From assembly GCF_001640805.2 (NCBI RefSeq), contig NC_066851.1:5506196-5570195 (forward strand): DNA of 64,000 bases. Direction: 5' to 3'. Position 1 is the first letter of the stretch. Each line of letters begins with the position of its first letter. Origin of the DNA: Lates calcarifer (Eukaryota > Chordata > Actinopteri > Centropomidae). Positions 12,701 through 29,673 of this stretch are shown here, piece by piece. The notes under the pieces were generated by a model. It searched no databases, was not told the DNA's origin, and worked only from the letters and a program-made list of their open reading frames with translations. The translations under genes and the position numbers were made by a program.

Positions 12701-14378
12701 GAGAAACTCTTTTATTAATGTCCTCAATCTGAAGCCAGAATTCCCCTGTTCATATCGGTTATTAACGTGTTCTCCCTAAAGGTACAGAATTAAATTGAGT
12801 TGTTTAATCTGGCCAAATACATCTCTGATAACCTCCAGAGGTAGTTTGTGTGATCATGTTTTATCACATTGCAATTAAGCTTTTATGTGTTTCTACCTGA
12901 CACATTAATGTCAAGTGGAGATAAAGTCAGAATGATAGAAGGGTTTTCCAGACACATCCTTTGATCTAGCAGAAATCTTTGGTGCAAACAAAAACACACA
13001 TGATCTATTAAAGACTACAGCCATGGGCAACTGCATTGTTGCCTGTAAGACACTGCTTCCTGTTACTTACTTGCACTTGGGCCCAGCCTTCTCCCCCACC
13101 TGCAGGTAGGCTTCATAACTGATCATTGCCTCCTCCCCACTCACTGGAGGTACCTGGTGCTTATCCAGCAGGAACCACAGATTCTACACAGAGACAAACA
13201 GAGAGAGAAAAAGGTAGCTAAATAGATGCCAATTATAAAACATACAGTGCTGTTATTCATACAGAGGTATGTCTTTATATTGTGTCTGATGTGCGTTTTT
13301 TTGTGACGTGTTTTACCTGCAGTTCCTCATTATCCAACAGTTCTCTGCTCTTCCTCTGGAGGAACACAGCTCTGGATTCTTCTCTCAGCTTCTGAAGTAA
13401 TACTTCCTCCTCAGCTGGTAGCTGCAGATCAACATCATCATCATCATCATCATGACCTGAGTTAGTTTCACCTCTGCACATCTTCATCATTAAACACCAA
13501 GCCCTGCATCATGGCATCTTGTTTTCTGCTCACAATTACACACACTCAGTAATAACATAATCAACATCATTATCTTCATCATTTTCTCCAATGTTCTTTC
13601 CGTATTACTGTTGTATCCCACTGTAATGCAAGAGCATTAGCATCACTGTTAGTCATCTCACTGTCAGACAGCTGAACTGTATATCAGGTCATCATCAGGC
13701 ACCTTGCAGAATGTGTAAATTATCAGTTACTACTGTTAAAACTACATTTCACTGAATTGTATTGTTCTGATATCATATTAATAATATGTAACGGAGCCCA
13801 GACATACAGTTGCTTGTCTTAATTTCTCTATGTGACTATATGCCTTGTCCTTGTACTCTTATCTTTTTCTTTAGATGGTACAAAGACATTTATATGCTGT
13901 TACTGATTTAGTGTGTAGTGTAGTGTAATGTTACAGTGTAAATCATAACACAATCCAAATTACACGAAGTACAACAACTTTCATTGGGTTTATAAATGTC
14001 ATGTACTCTAACAGCACCCGATAGTAGAATCGTGGGATGTTCTTGTAGGACTGGTCTTTGTCGTTTCCTCCCTTCCACTCAGTGTAATATTTAGTGAACA
14101 GCTCAGTTTCTTCTGCTTTCTTTTCTTCTTCGCCTCTCTCATCTGTACAGTGGCAGGAACATGAAAAACACATATCCAAAACCAGTTAAATGAAAGGTAT
14201 TTGGCAAGCGTAAATATTAATGTCGATTTAGTTAAACGACTTTAACTGGGTACATTCAATCCAAATAAAATAGCCTAGCTAACGATAGCCAAAGTTTACA
14301 TTCTTTCCTACCTTTTTTGGAGTTTGCTATCCTCCTTTTCAAAATATCCGACCAGTGAGGCTGTTGTTCTTTAGCCAT
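9723..14378 (-). pseudogene. ppp2r3c: PP2A regulatory subunit B''-gamma (G5PR), 13 exons, with one frame-breaking base
   Basis: Regulatory subunit of protein phosphatase 2A, also linked to centrosome function. Exons: 14312-14378, 14018-14142, 13317-13421, 13071-13183, 12582-12679, 12391-12461, 12113-12245, 11667-11723, 11267-11342, 10939-11075, 10178-10315, 10005-10064, 9723-9917. Landmarks are LFTKYYTEWKGG, LLQKLREESRAVFLQRKSRE, a canonical EF-hand loop DKDHNGMLSKEE (about residues 288-299), YLDFVLALENRKEP and the C-terminus ENREVLVAND...ADLDDT. Removing one base in exon 8 gives 457 residues; human has 453. As written, exon 8 is 57 nt and holds one extra G (CC at 11696-11697 on the plus strand), which shifts the frame and gives a stop a few codons into exon 9. 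All other exons are intact, so a sequencing/assembly error or a single allele is likelier than an old pseudogene. The donor after exon 2 (GTGCTG) is weak. Confidence 0.85.
10679..10885 (+). mobile_element. Tc1/mariner transposase 3' remnant in a ppp2r3c intron
   Basis: CAGTCCCCAGATCCCAACCC followed by CTATGGGAGATTTTGGAGCA matches the end of a Tc1/mariner-type transposase; in one frame it reads QSPDPNPLELWEILEQ. Beyond it come stop codons and the usual downstream text (CAGCAAAACACCAAAATGGG, then TTTAGGTTTTTCCTTTTC). It is broken by stops, lacks the 5' half of the gene and shows no terminal repeats, so it is a dead fragment. It is antisense to the host gene. Confidence 0.72.
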
Positions 14379-15112
14379 GCTGCTCCGAAGTTAATCTAAA
14401 AAAATCATTAGTAAGAGTTTTCTCACCCCAAAGTCGAAAATAGTGAAAAATTGACTTGTGTACAAAAGTAGCTAGGCTACCCCAAAGTAGGACGACGTCA
14501 AGTTCCTGACTGAACAAGAATGTGGCTTCCGGTTGAAATCCAAAATAAAGGCCAATCCTGTAAACACCCAGGAAGCAAAGTAAATACAGTCTATGAGTAA
14601 ATAGTGTAGGTAACAAGCATACAGGCTATGGTAATAGCAGTTGCCATAGATTCAAATCAAATATCAATTGCTAAGTTTAAATGCAATCTTTAAGTAGTAG
14701 AAGTAGAAGAAGACGGATCAACAGGAAGCATGAAATACAAGTTAAAGCAACACAATGTACATACAGTACATGAACGACAAAATAATATAGCTGCTTCCGT
14801 GCAACTCTTTAGAAAATTCATATGAAATCGACATTTTTTCCAAAACATTATTATTAACAAATATTTTTTGTTTCTTCAGTATTGCAGTTTCCAAGGGATT
14901 CATTTTGCCCCTTTTATTTTGTAACCAAATAGCATTTTCCGGTCTTTCTCTAGTAACTTGACGCAGCTGCTTTGAAACGGAGCTGTCAAGCCTTGATGAC
15001 GTCAAAGTGTGCGACCAGCTACTAAAGTCATGCCTACAGTTGTGTTTACCCATGAAGTGTTGTAGAGAAAACGAAGCTGAATTAATTTATTCAGTTTGAA
15101 CATCGAAGAGAG
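14379..15112. promoter_or_regulatory. Divergent promoter region, ppp2r3c / prorp
   Basis: The two genes are head to head, about 1 kb between start codons, as in human. An ETS-type CTTCCGG lies at 14526-14532 near ppp2r3c, and a perfect CRE palindrome TGACGTCA at 14997-15004 near prorp. A likely non-coding first exon of prorp ends at 15112 (donor GTATGAG) and splices to 15351 (acceptor TTCTTCTAG), just before the prorp ATG; this is inference. A 103-codon minus-strand ORF at 14742-15053 has no recognisable features. Confidence 0.55.
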
Positions 15113-15373
15113 GTATGAGGCAGCTTTAAATGATTATAACTGTATGTGGAGCCAAAGACAGTGATGGTTATCGAAGTTACTTCTGGTAATTAGAAAGATC
15201 AAGGTTAGCAGGTTAGTCTCATTTCCACGTTCCCGAATCATGTAACTAACAGCATGTGTCAGATTTGTGGTGAGATGGTATGTAAGTCTGTAGATGGCAT
15301 GTAGGATAACGTGAAGCTGAGTAAGAATAAATTACATTCAGTTCTTCTAGGCCTGGAGTTTATACTTAATAAC

Positions 15374-17536
15374 ATGGGCTCCACCTTCATATCCAAAGTC
15401 AGGATATGCCTGAACCCCCTAAAGCCTTTTTTACATCAAACAAGTTCAGCTTTCCTCATCGTTAACTCTTCTCTGTGTAAGTCATCCCAGCTGCTTCCCA
15501 CAGCACGATTTCTGTGCAGCAGAGACACTAACCCCAACTCAGGTGGCAGACAGACAGTCAGAATGAACAATGGACACACTGATGGACAGGGTGGAGTAAA
15601 ATCTAGGGCCATCAGACATAGACAAGAGGAGTTGGGGGAAGACAAAGTGGATGGAGGAGGTAAGAGCTCCAGTATAAAGAAGAGTCCGTCCTTCCCCAAA
15701 TCTGTATTCTCTGCGGGGACGGCAAAGAGGATAGCAGAGATGCAGAAGAGGAAAGCAGCTCTGGCCTCTGTGGGTGAGGAGGAACCTGAGAAGGAGGCTG
15801 AAGAGAGGAAAACTAAAGGAGCAGGTGGGACACACTGGAACTTTCTACTTTATTAGGTATCTTGTACACTCAGAGAAACTTTCTACAGTCTTACAACACC
15901 TCGAAAATCAGATTTTAGCACTAGTAAGACTATTCAAATTTATGTGCACAAATATTTTTTATAGTTATACTTGCTCAAAAGACACACAGAGTCTTGTAAA
16001 TGATGTTTTTCCCAATGCCTTCTGATGTCTCAATGAATTCATGAAAATGCATGGGAATAATTGTCTCTGCACTAAACACAAATATTTCTCAGGAAAGGTG
16101 CAGCCTCCTGACCGGCCACTCTCTGCTGCTGAGTGGAAGAAGCTGAAGGAGTCTCTGGGAAATCCGCAACGCTTCGACATCAAGATGATTAATGCACTGT
16201 TCACCTCTGGGGCAGAGCTCAGTATTACCAAGTGAGAGGAGAACGAGTGTGTTTGTGTGTCTGTGATTTTTGTGGATGTCATTTTGTGGTTGTTTGGAAT
16301 TAGACATGTAGTCATTGTCTAAGGTTTTGTGTGTGTGTTTTTTACATCTTCTGCCACAGGTCTCTGCTGACTTTTGTAGCCATGGAGACAGGGACACTGT
16401 CCTATGAGCTGTTACTACGGTACCTGACAATATGTGTGAATGGTGGCCACGATACTGAGGTGTTTGATGTCTATGACATCATGCGGGGAAATTTCTCCTC
16501 TCTGGAAACAGGAGCCTCCAGCCTCTTCATCAAGTCCTTCAGCCGCACAGAGAGGTGGAGGGAGGCACTCAGCATCCTGCAGCAGCTTAAGAAGGTGAGG
16601 AGCTATCGCTTGTTGAGAAAGCATGTAAAAATCACAGTGGAGCTGGAGGACATGCCACACTTTGTATATCATCACCTATTTAAACTGTCATCCCAATAGG
16701 TCTTTACCCCATCACCACGCAACTTTGGTGATATCATTGCAGCAGCAATGTCACATGGTGACATGACGACTGCCTGGGGCCTTTATGATGAATTAATTGA
16801 AAAGGGACTGAAGCCACACCATGAGACATGGGACGCTCTTTTTAAGGGAGTGAGGACCGAGCAGGTGGAAGCAGAGGCCATGTCTCAGTCTGAACACCAG
16901 GAGAGGCTGATAGAGATTCTGCTGCACATGAGGAACAACCAGATCTATCCCCCGCACAGCCTCACCAGAAGCATCAAGACCTGGTTTGAGAGGTATGACA
17001 GCGGTTGGTTGGCTATGGTGGGAAACTGAGGCTGGATGCACATCATAATGAGGAATAATTTGGTAAAAAGTGCTGCTTTTAAAAGCATAATTTGGGTAAA
17101 AAAGGGGCATAGGGACATGTGCTCAACTGCACAAGACTTCATTATAACTATGTGCTACCTTGCTGTCATTACTCTGTTCTCTGTCTGTCTTTTCCTCTCT
17201 GTCTTCAGTCTCACAGATCAGAAATGGACAGGAAGTTGGACCAGCGCCACTCCAAAGTAATTACAACACCTACTGTTTCAACATGGAATCTTCTTAGCTG
17301 CTTATGTTATTTAATCCATTTTTGTAAATTGGCAAAATTGTCTGTTCTGTATATATGTGTTTACAGTATATATACATATATATCTGTATGTGTGTGTGTT
17401 CAGGGGTCTGTGTAGGTGTTGTGGGTCAGAGTTAGAGTCCATCCAGCTGACTGCCGAGGAGTACCAACAGCTGAAAGACAGAGTGATGGCTGACCTCATT
17501 CAGGGACGAGATGTTTTTAAAAAGACTACACCAGAG

Positions 17537-17591
<55 letters not shown>

Positions 17592-20500
17592 CACACACTA
17601 ACCAGGGTTTCCGTGCCTTTACAATTGTCTCTATGGTCATTTAAGTAGATTTAATGCATCTCTAGCAGGATTAAAGATATAGTATGCAGGCAGTTTTTTA
17701 TTTAGTGTCATTGTTTGCAGCTTTGAAATTACTAATGGGCATTAACAGATTATTCACCATATATTTGATGAACTTAAGTCGTATTAATTGATTTGCACTT
17801 GCAGTTTGTCCAGCAAATACAATCTGCTTTCATATAAGCCTTTAGATTAATACAGGACATGAGTAATAATACATCAGAATGTTTAAGCTATGTTCAGTTT
17901 GAAATTTTTGAATAGGAAATAATTGATGCTAAATAACAATTCCATGTTGTTTTAAAAATGTGTAAAAAATAGTCATAAAGCTGTGTATTGTATTTTGAGG
18001 CTGGTGTGTCAGCAGCATGGTACAGTAGTTCCATCTGGTGCCAGATGGCGCCATTGGTTCACCTGCAGCACCGGGCTGCAGAGGTTGACTGAAACAGCTC
18101 ATCAACCTCTGACTCGTTCACACAATCACTGTCACTGTCTCTATGAATGAGATGGAAACAGCCTGTGAACACGTCTCCCTCAGGAGACGTTTTTAGTTTT
18201 TAGACGTTTAAAGTTTAGCTTCAGGCACAGTAAGGCGGCAGCTCGCTCTCCATCTGGAAAGACTGTACTGATTCATTTATTTGGACGGATATGACTTTGA
18301 TATTTTAGTAATTAGTTCATGACACAGAGAATGATATGGCCCAGTCACGTCCACCATCCCCAGAGTTTCAGGATTTCTGTTGGTCTTTTTTTGACTGGGA
18401 TAGGTCAGTACAACTAACTAGCTGTAGTTTCTACTCTTCAAACTCTGTAGCATTAAGCTATGAAAATAGTCTGTATTACATTTTTACACTTCAGTTTTTG
18501 TACAGATTTAACAACCACAGTATAAAATACTAGTTAGTGAGCTTTAGAGGTGCTGGTAGAAGTTAGCTGATTTCCACTGTTTCCACTCTTTATGCTAGCT
18601 TCATAATGAACAGACAGATGTGAGAGCAGTAGCGATCTCCTCATCTAACACTTAGCAAGAAAGCGTCTAAGGGAATTCCCCAAAATGCCGAACTATCCCT
18701 TTAAGTTAAACATATGAAAATGACATATTTTGCATGTTTCGAGGCGGGTCAGACCATCGCTCTTCCAGTCATAGGGAGCAAACGTGGTGTGTGTGCAGGC
18801 TCAGTGTGTTAATGAGAGCATCACTCATTCATTCTCATGGGTTTTAAAGCTTTCAAAGTGAGGAGAGTCACACCATCTGCTCAACAGACAGCTTCAGTCC
18901 ACTGACAATCAGGATTTTGATACCAGCAAACAGGGCGCGTGTGTGCTCTGTTTGCTGTTATCAAAAGGAGAACTGCCTTTTAAGTTGTGTGCCTCTTTTA
19001 TAACCAAAAGAAGGCGGTCATCACTTTAACTTGCGTGCAAATGTGCACTGTCTGTGTGGAGAAAGAGCCAGGGTACAAGCCTTTCATTGGATTGGAATGT
19101 ACTGGCTGTATTTTTTTTATAATGCCAGTGACAATAAACTTTAAAAAACAACATTATTCACCTGAGAATATTCCAGAAAAAAATCTGCCAACATCTAGAA
19201 TATGTAGTTAATTATATGTCATGTTTAATTTATGAACACAGAGAACGTTTTCATGTGTTCCTTTGTGTTTTTCTGTAGGCAGGGGGAGTTTGTTGGAGGA
19301 ATAGTTAGTTAAATTGAGGGGATTTCCAGCATGTGGAGCAGCATGTGAATGTGGATCACAGCTACCTCCCGCCGAGCAGACAGAGGAAGGCAGACAGACG
19401 TGCAGTTTAACTCAACTTTATTAATGACCCATTTAAGGCAATTCATTTTAAGGGCAAACACAGTGCTTCAGACAACAGTGAAGCAACAGATGCATCAGGG
19501 GACAGATTGAGGAAGAGAGCAAGGGCACTGGTTCAAAGTGGAAGAGAAATAATGTCTTACTGTCTGTGTGGTGATTGTGGTTGTGACAGCTAGAACGAAG
19601 GCATGATGCAGATAGATGATAAATGCTGAGACAAATAATAAGGCAGATACAGATCAAGTCAAACACCAAAAGTCTGAGCATTTTGGCACTACAACAAGTG
19701 AGCCCTGTGCAGTTTAATACAAACCAACAGCCATTATATATGAGGTTTCCAGTGGGCATGTATTGCATTACATTATATTTAATCACTTTTCAGTTTAGAA
19801 CAAATGGAACACCAGGTCGTATTTATGATGAGCTGCTACTGCATTACATTGGTCCACACTGTTTGAGTTAAATAACCAGCCGGCATGCACAGTTTTCCTG
19901 ACAGCAGGAACATTATGTGTTGTGGTGAACACATTTCAACTCATTTCAACAGACTAACAAGCCTCAGATACTAAAACAAGAAAGGTGGTGTAGTCTGTTT
20001 TTAACAAGTAAAAACTAATCTAATTTTAATTCACTACAAATGTTGCATTTCAACACCAAAAATCACAATCAGAGGAATTCAAAAGTAATGAAATGCTAAA
20101 ATATAACGATAGTTATCTGGTATTACTGCTGTATTTGTCTCAGTTTCCTTGGTATTGACTTTCTTCCCCAAAAATCTGTAGCCAATTATAATTTTATGAA
20201 TATGTGATACTAATGTAATGTCTAATATAATGTGAAGTAGTGCAGTTTACAGTAGGTTCTATAAGTATGTGCAGGGAGCATTTTCTTCTTCAGTATAGCA
20301 CTTTGAGATCAGTTGCAGTTGCACATTACACAACATCACTGTATGTATGACAGTTATGAGGTTATATAAACACGCTGCAGACCATCTCAGCATGTTAGGT
20401 TGACATGGACACTTCCATATACAGGTTTACTCGCATTTATTTTAGCATAAACCGAGACAATGAGTAACTAAGATGCACTCAACAGGAAGTTCTTATTAAA

Positions 20501-23500
20501 ATGTTTAACTGGTGTATTTATGTGCATCCTGCACTCAGTTATTGCTCTTTGGTATTTAGATTTTTTACATTATATAGGTCAGTGGTAATGTTGATGGGAA
20601 TGTTGTCAGAATACTGTTGTGCTTTGTGGTGCAGAAATGGTTCTGTAAGCTTATGTATGCAAGTGTGTGTGTGTTTGTGTGTGTATGTATTCACAGCAGC
20701 ACAATGAACTGGTTTCACATATCAGCTCTGGAAAGTCCCTGGATAATTATACTGGACTTTCTCTCCGCCTTTCTCTTCCTCCTTCTCCGTCATTCTCTCT
20801 TAATTTCTCTTAGGCAATTTAATCTTTTTATTTTCTGCAGTTTTTCATTTTAGATTTTTAGATAATTTCTTCATTAAATCCAATCACCACAGCCTCTTCT
20901 CCACTCCACATCGGTCTATCACCCATCAGTGTTATTCTATAATTCCTTTTGCCTCCCGCCTAAAACACACATCTGCCCCATCTCAAGTCTGTTGCAGAAT
21001 TTATTATTATTTATCATCATCCCACAGTGGACGTGTCTGTGTGTGTTTGGTGAACCAAAGCAATCAAAATAGACACTGGAGCATAAACAGGGCTCGGCAG
21101 GCGTTTTTTATCTAGATCACAGTTTAATCAGAGGAGGAATATTACAGCCTTTTTAACATTTTTACGGTCACATTTATGATGCACACTGTGTGTGATAGTG
21201 TGTGCATAGTCAAGTTTCAAGTCCAGGGGAATTCACAGCAGCCTATTTCCATACTGCTGCTCTCTAAAAGTGAAAGTACCAACAATGTTCCCGTGCTGGC
21301 CTATTCTAAGATTCAGCACTACTCTCCTCTTATGGTAACACAGTATGTTACACATTGGCTAGACTGGGACCCACAGGTGGGTCAGAAGGACAGGACAGGG
21401 TCTGAGACTATTTGCTGCATTCTTAGGTGCTGTGGTAAAATATCTACAGATGCCACATTACACTTTTTAGTTACATACTGTTTTGATGCACCTTTAGAGG
21501 AAGTTAGTATGAGTAGTGGACAATGCAATAAAGTGTAATCAAAAGTAATAGATACAACACAGCTGAGAGTCAGCTGACAGTAGCCCACCATCATATTCAT
21601 CTAATCTAGTCTAACCTAAAACCAGTGCAGTTGCACGAGGAAGAAATCATTATTATGTAGGTTCACAGTTTAGCTGGAAAACTTTATCATAACATAGAGT
21701 GCTGTGTTGGCAGTCACACTGCCAGCTGGTGTTCCGCCATCTCACTACCGAGAAGGAAAGGCCAGGTAGATTTATTACTGGCAGGCCTGTGATCAGTCAG
21801 TGAGAAAATCAGCCAACCATCAGGCCAGCGAGCTCACAGGATGGAGTTCAGTTACGCTCCTCAACCAGAATAAGGAACCAACCCTTGATGTTGTTATTAG
21901 AGAGTCCTGCAGACTTTTTCTGTACATTTTCAGTACCACACATTTAGTCTCACATCCAGGTAACTAGTCTGTCATATTGTTAGCTTTTATGACTGTTACC
22001 TTTACTGAAAATGAGAACGTCCGGCATTATACTCAAATGCATTTACATATCAGCCCTTTTTTCTCTATAGTCGGGAATGAGAAATACAGTTGACTAAAAT
22101 TTGAGATAATGCACCGTCATACCAGATGGATGATTAAAAAACACACATGCCAGGGGCGCCCCATAGCCAAATGGTTAGGGCCTGTACCGCATGGGCCTCA
22201 GTGCTCAGAGCAGCTTAACCCTGGTTGGACTCCCGATCCGGTCGGACCTTTGCTGCATGTCACTCCCTGTTTCCTGTCTCTCGTTCTATCAATAAAGGCT
22301 AAAAAGCCCCCCCCCCTAAGAATAAAGTCTGTGAGTGGTTGTCTTACTTATTTGTGAATTAATGGACTTTTGCCTCTGGCCAGAGATAACATCAAAACAA
22401 ATAACATAAAGGCAACAAGTATATAGCCTGTCTTTCCTTTGTCTTACCCACATAAAGAACTGCAACAATTTTTGTCCATGTTGTGCAGTTGTTTTGATTT
22501 TTAGCGATACTGTCAGCACTGCTGTAAAGATGGTCATGTCTGTCTGTTGGGCAGTCAGTTGGACCAGTTTTGGTCCAGAAGGAAATACCTCAATAACTTT
22601 TGGGTGGAATACCAGGAAATTTGGTGCAGACATTCAAGCTTCATCCAAGTCTAATGTCATAGTATATAAACTGTTCAGCAAGGTAAAACATCCAGATATA
22701 ACTTGCTTGTCTGTATCCATTTCTTTCTTCCAGTGACCTATTTTTTTCTCTGCAGTGTATCATGTTCTCTTTCAGTTAATTTATGTCTATATTTTCCTCT
22801 GTCTATTCATGTGTCTGTTCTAGGAGTTGGAGCGTTTCAAAGCATTTGTGAAGAGGAAGCCAGCTTTTGATGTGGTCATAGACGGGCTGAATGTAGCAAA
22901 TACCAACGCGGACAAAAGGCAGTCAGCCACGGTGAGAATACACACAGGTGCACATGCAAGCAAAATGTGGTACAAAAAGAGATGAAAAGAGTTGATCTTT
23001 ATATTTTATAGGGTCTATTTGCACACACACACACACACTCTCTCTCATACAGTTCTAAAGTCTAGATTTTAGTGGTTTCTTCCTACATGTATGTCTGTCC
23101 AACCCAGGGGCTTTTCTGCCGGTTGCACAATGACTAACCCTGCAGTGTGTATATGTGCATGACAGATGTGTGTAGGAGGTGCCTTTATAAATGGCCAATA
23201 CCTGATTTTAACACCACCTAGCCTACTTGTCTGGCTGCCCACATCTGTCCTGTCTGTCAGAATGTGTATGTGTGTGTGTCTGTCTCTCTGTCCTGAATAT
23301 GTCACATCTTTCTCAGGTGTTATGTAGCTCCAAGACAAAGGAATGTCCAAACTGACAAACTTATTTCCCTATCTACTCATCTGGCTTATGCAAAAGTTTT
23401 AATATAATTTAAATTAATGCAAAGTCACCAAAATTTACATCAGGACCACTGACAGAAGATATAATTCAAAAGCCTGTGTGAATGAAATTGGAATTGAGCA

Positions 23501-25315
23501 ACAGCACTGTGAGGCTGTACTTAGGCACAGTGGTGCTTTAAGCTATATGCTAACATCAGCATGCTAACATGCATTGTTATTGCGTGAACACAGTGTGTTC
23601 ACCATCTTAGTTTAGGGTGTTAGCATGTTAGCATTTCCTAATTATCACTAAACACAAAGTACAGCTGAGGCTGATGGGAATGCCATGACTTTTTCAATTA
23701 AAATCACAAATGTGAACCTTATTGTGGCATGACATGAAAAGCCAGAGGATCGTCATTAGGTTTCATCCTCAGGGGACCATCAGTATGTCTATAAAGTTAG
23801 TGGGTGACCAGTCAACATGCCACCAACACAGCCATGCTGCTGGCATGGTTAAATCCATATATATACAACATATGAGCCTTTTAAGGTCAGATAATATAAA
23901 TGTATGACATTTTAAGGCTCCTCTGAGGACCACAGACTCACTGTAGCCACACTAGGTATATGAATTCCCAAGATTTCATAGCATATAACTGTTGGTTATA
24001 TTGTGTAAGAACATCTAAACACATCATTTGTGATGTAAAATTCACATTTTGTATGTTTGTAATACTGCCATGTTGTTTCTGTAAAAATTACTGTAAATCA
24101 TTTGTCTATCTTTACTGTCTTTTTCACGTGCAATGTTGTGGTTTCTGATCTACCACACAGATGCACACACACCCATTTCAACAGCCAGTGTTAGAACCTG
24201 TCTTAAAAGCTGTATTGGTCATGTAAGAGCTACTATTTGCATCCTAAGGTGTGGTTGTATATGTAAACAGAGCTGGCATCCAGACAGATATTTGTGTGAT
24301 TACATAGCAATGTTCTGTTTTTTGAGTAAGTGTAAGTAAAAGTATGAAGGCGTGTATGTGTTTCAGTTGTTGACGGTGGTGTCAGAGCTGGAGCGTCAGG
24401 GCCTGATCGTTCTGGTGTTGGGGAGGAAACACATGCTGCATCACTCCAGATCCTGGGAGCGACACAACATGAATCTTATCCAGCAAAAAGCCCACTGCTT
24501 CTTCACTGACAACATGTGAGCACCTGGTGATGAAGAAGAATAGTATGGCCACATTTAGATTGCAGGTTGTTTACTGCGAATGTGTGTGGAGTTAAAGGAG
24601 CAGCAACAAAAAATGCTAAAAACAAGGACTCATTGCAATTTATTGATTCAGTCCTGCAGCTGCAATTCATTCACACTGCACTTACTGAAAGGGTTTTGTG
24701 GGTGGCTGACTAATAGAATAAACCAGAATAGAAAATATGAATTCACATGTAGTATTCAGCACATTGTGGTTTTGCAATACATCTGTTCAATAACCAAATT
24801 TTTGTTCTCAAGAGGCTTAATTTGTAATCTCTTTACCTCACACCTTCCTGTCTGCATCTGTCAGTTCGGAGGACGACCCCTTCCTGCTGTACGCCACTTT
24901 GCATTCTGGGAATCACTGTCAGTTTGTGAGTAGGGACCTGATGAGGGACCACAAGGCCTGCCTGCCAGACGGAGCCACCAAACGGCTCTTCTTCAAATGG
25001 CAGAGAGGCCACCAGCTGGTGGTGGATGGACACATCACCGCAGGAAGAAGGGTCCGATTTCAGGTGAGGAGGAGCAGGAGAAGGAAGGACGGATATGAGA
25101 GGAGAGGGTGGAAAACTGGGTGCAGAGAAAGAAACATACCAATTAACTGTGTGTGTGTGTGTGTGTGTGTTTAGAGAATCCTGCCCTATGACACCATTGT
25201 CCAGACTTCAGCAGACTCGTGGCACATTCCCTATGATGACACAGAGGACAGGAGCACCTATGAAGTGCCACAACAATGGCTTTGCCTCACGCAAAAGCAC
25301 AGTACAGCACAGTAA
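15374..25315 (+). CDS. prorp: Mitochondrial ribonuclease P catalytic subunit (PRORP/MRPP3), about 631 residues, ten coding exons
   Basis: Protein-only RNase P nuclease that cuts the 5' leader from mitochondrial tRNA precursors, acting with TRMT10C and HSD17B10. Exons: 15374-15824, 16093-16231, 16360-16594, 16700-16992, 17209-17256, 17404-17536, 22824-22931, 24367-24515, 24865-25063, 25175-25315; all in phase. The basic, Ser/Leu-rich N-terminus after the ATG at 15374 fits a mitochondrial targeting peptide. The PPR region spans roughly residues 200-380. The NYN nuclease domain keeps the four acidic catalytic positions: D453 in [12 protein letters not shown]522 and D523 in SEDDPFLLY, and D543 in SRDLMRDHK, with the same spacing as human D409, D478, D479 and D499. 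Zinc ligands are C392 and C395 (LCRCCG), H602 (WHIPYD) and C622 (WLCL). Human is 583 residues; the extra length is mostly in exon 1. Confidence 0.95.
17539..17588. repeat. (AC)n microsatellite at a prorp 5' splice site
   Basis: About 25 AC units starting two bases after prorp exon 6 ends (17536), so the donor GTACACAC merges into the repeat. Confidence 0.97.
18400..18705 (+). repeat. Degenerate percomorph interspersed repeat in prorp intron 6
   Basis: The stretch CACTCTTTATGCTAGCTTCA ... GCAAGAAAGCGTCTAAG ... CCCCAAAATGCCGAACTATC CCTTTAA resembles one of the most frequent short repeats of percomorph genomes. The right end is clear near 18705; the left end is uncertain. It contains no ORF. 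Identification is from memory. The surrounding intron (17589-22823) shows no exon-like conserved coding text. Confidence 0.65.
22153..22317 (+). mobile_element. tRNA-derived SINE in prorp intron 6
   Basis: A tRNA-like head carries an A box (TAGCCAAATGG, 22164-22174) and a B box (GGTTGGACTCC, 22223-22233) about 50 bp apart, as in a Pol III promoter. The tail has TTTGCTGCATGTCACTCCCT, a CT-rich stretch and AATAAAGGCTAAAAAGCC, the arrangement seen in acanthomorph tRNA SINEs. It ends in a C-run. It lies in the sense orientation of prorp and supplies an intronic AATAAA at 22291-22296. Confidence 0.85.
22510..22640 (+). repeat. Old interspersed repeat fragment
   Basis: Contains TTGGACCAGTTTTGGTCCAG and CCAGGAAATTTGGTGCAGAC, phrases typical of a very abundant fish repeat whose other parts appear at 23520-23900. 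Degenerate, without an ORF. Class uncertain. Confidence 0.5.
23520..23900 (+). repeat. Old interspersed repeat in prorp intron 7
   Basis: Alternating GCTAACATGCTAACA text, then CACTAAACACAAAGTACAGC and TGAGGCTGATGGGAATGCCA, then TTTCATCCTCAGGGGACCAT, all in the order known for a common percomorph repeat. It contains an 8-bp hairpin (GTGAACAC / GTGTTCAC) near 23584-23602. No coding capacity. Confidence 0.6.
25150..25171. repeat. (GT)n tract at the 3' splice site of prorp exon 10
   Basis: A run of GT units followed directly by TTTAG and the exon at 25175. The GT tract stands in for a normal polypyrimidine tract. Confidence 0.9.
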
Positions 25316-25360
25316 ATCACTTCTGTGAATCATTTGCTTTGAATATTACAGTGAAACTTG

Positions 25361-25366
25361 AATAAA
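25361..25366 (+). terminator. Poly(A) signal of prorp
   Basis: AATAAA 46 bp after the prorp stop codon, giving a very short 3' UTR. A T-run follows at about 25435-25453. psma6 starts about 300 bp further on. Confidence 0.75.
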
Positions 25367-25455
25367 CAAAACATTTGCCACAATCCAAGTGCCTGTACTT
25401 TTTGATTCAACTTTCAACAACAGCAATTTAAAATTTTTTTTTTTTTTTTTTTTAA

Positions 25456-29447
<3,992 letters not shown>

Positions 29448-29667
29448 GAAAAGTTGGCAGCCATTTTGCAGCCATCATCATTACATACTCAGAAAAGGAT
29501 GATGAATGGTAAAACCAGAAAAAAACCCCACCTCCCTTACACAAAGGTCTCGCCTAGAAGGAAGATAAAGGAGGCGCTGGTATCATCTTGTTCAGAGGAG
29601 GAGCACAACACAGGGAGGTCGAAACAAAACAACACGGAACAATATGTTCATTTTGCACCAGGTGGGC

Positions 29668-29673
29668 AATAAA
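29668..29673 (+). terminator. Poly(A) signal of psma6
   Basis: AATAAA about 220 bp after the psma6 stop codon. From here to 30650 I see no gene, only unique-looking AT-rich sequence. Confidence 0.7.

Noticed and set aside
9723..14378. Reading ppp2r3c as an old, decayed pseudogene
   Set aside because: Only one base is out of place across 13 exons; all other splice sites and family motifs are intact, which is not the pattern of long neutral decay.
14742..15053. 103-codon minus-strand ORF between ppp2r3c and prorp
   Set aside because: It lies in the divergent promoter region, has no recognisable motif, and its C-terminal part is low-complexity hydrophobic text.
18672..18681. GGGAATTCCC, a perfect palindromic kappaB-type site in prorp intron 6
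   Set aside because: It is part of the degenerate interspersed repeat at 18400-18705, so its presence is explained by the element; it is also 17 kb from nfkbia.
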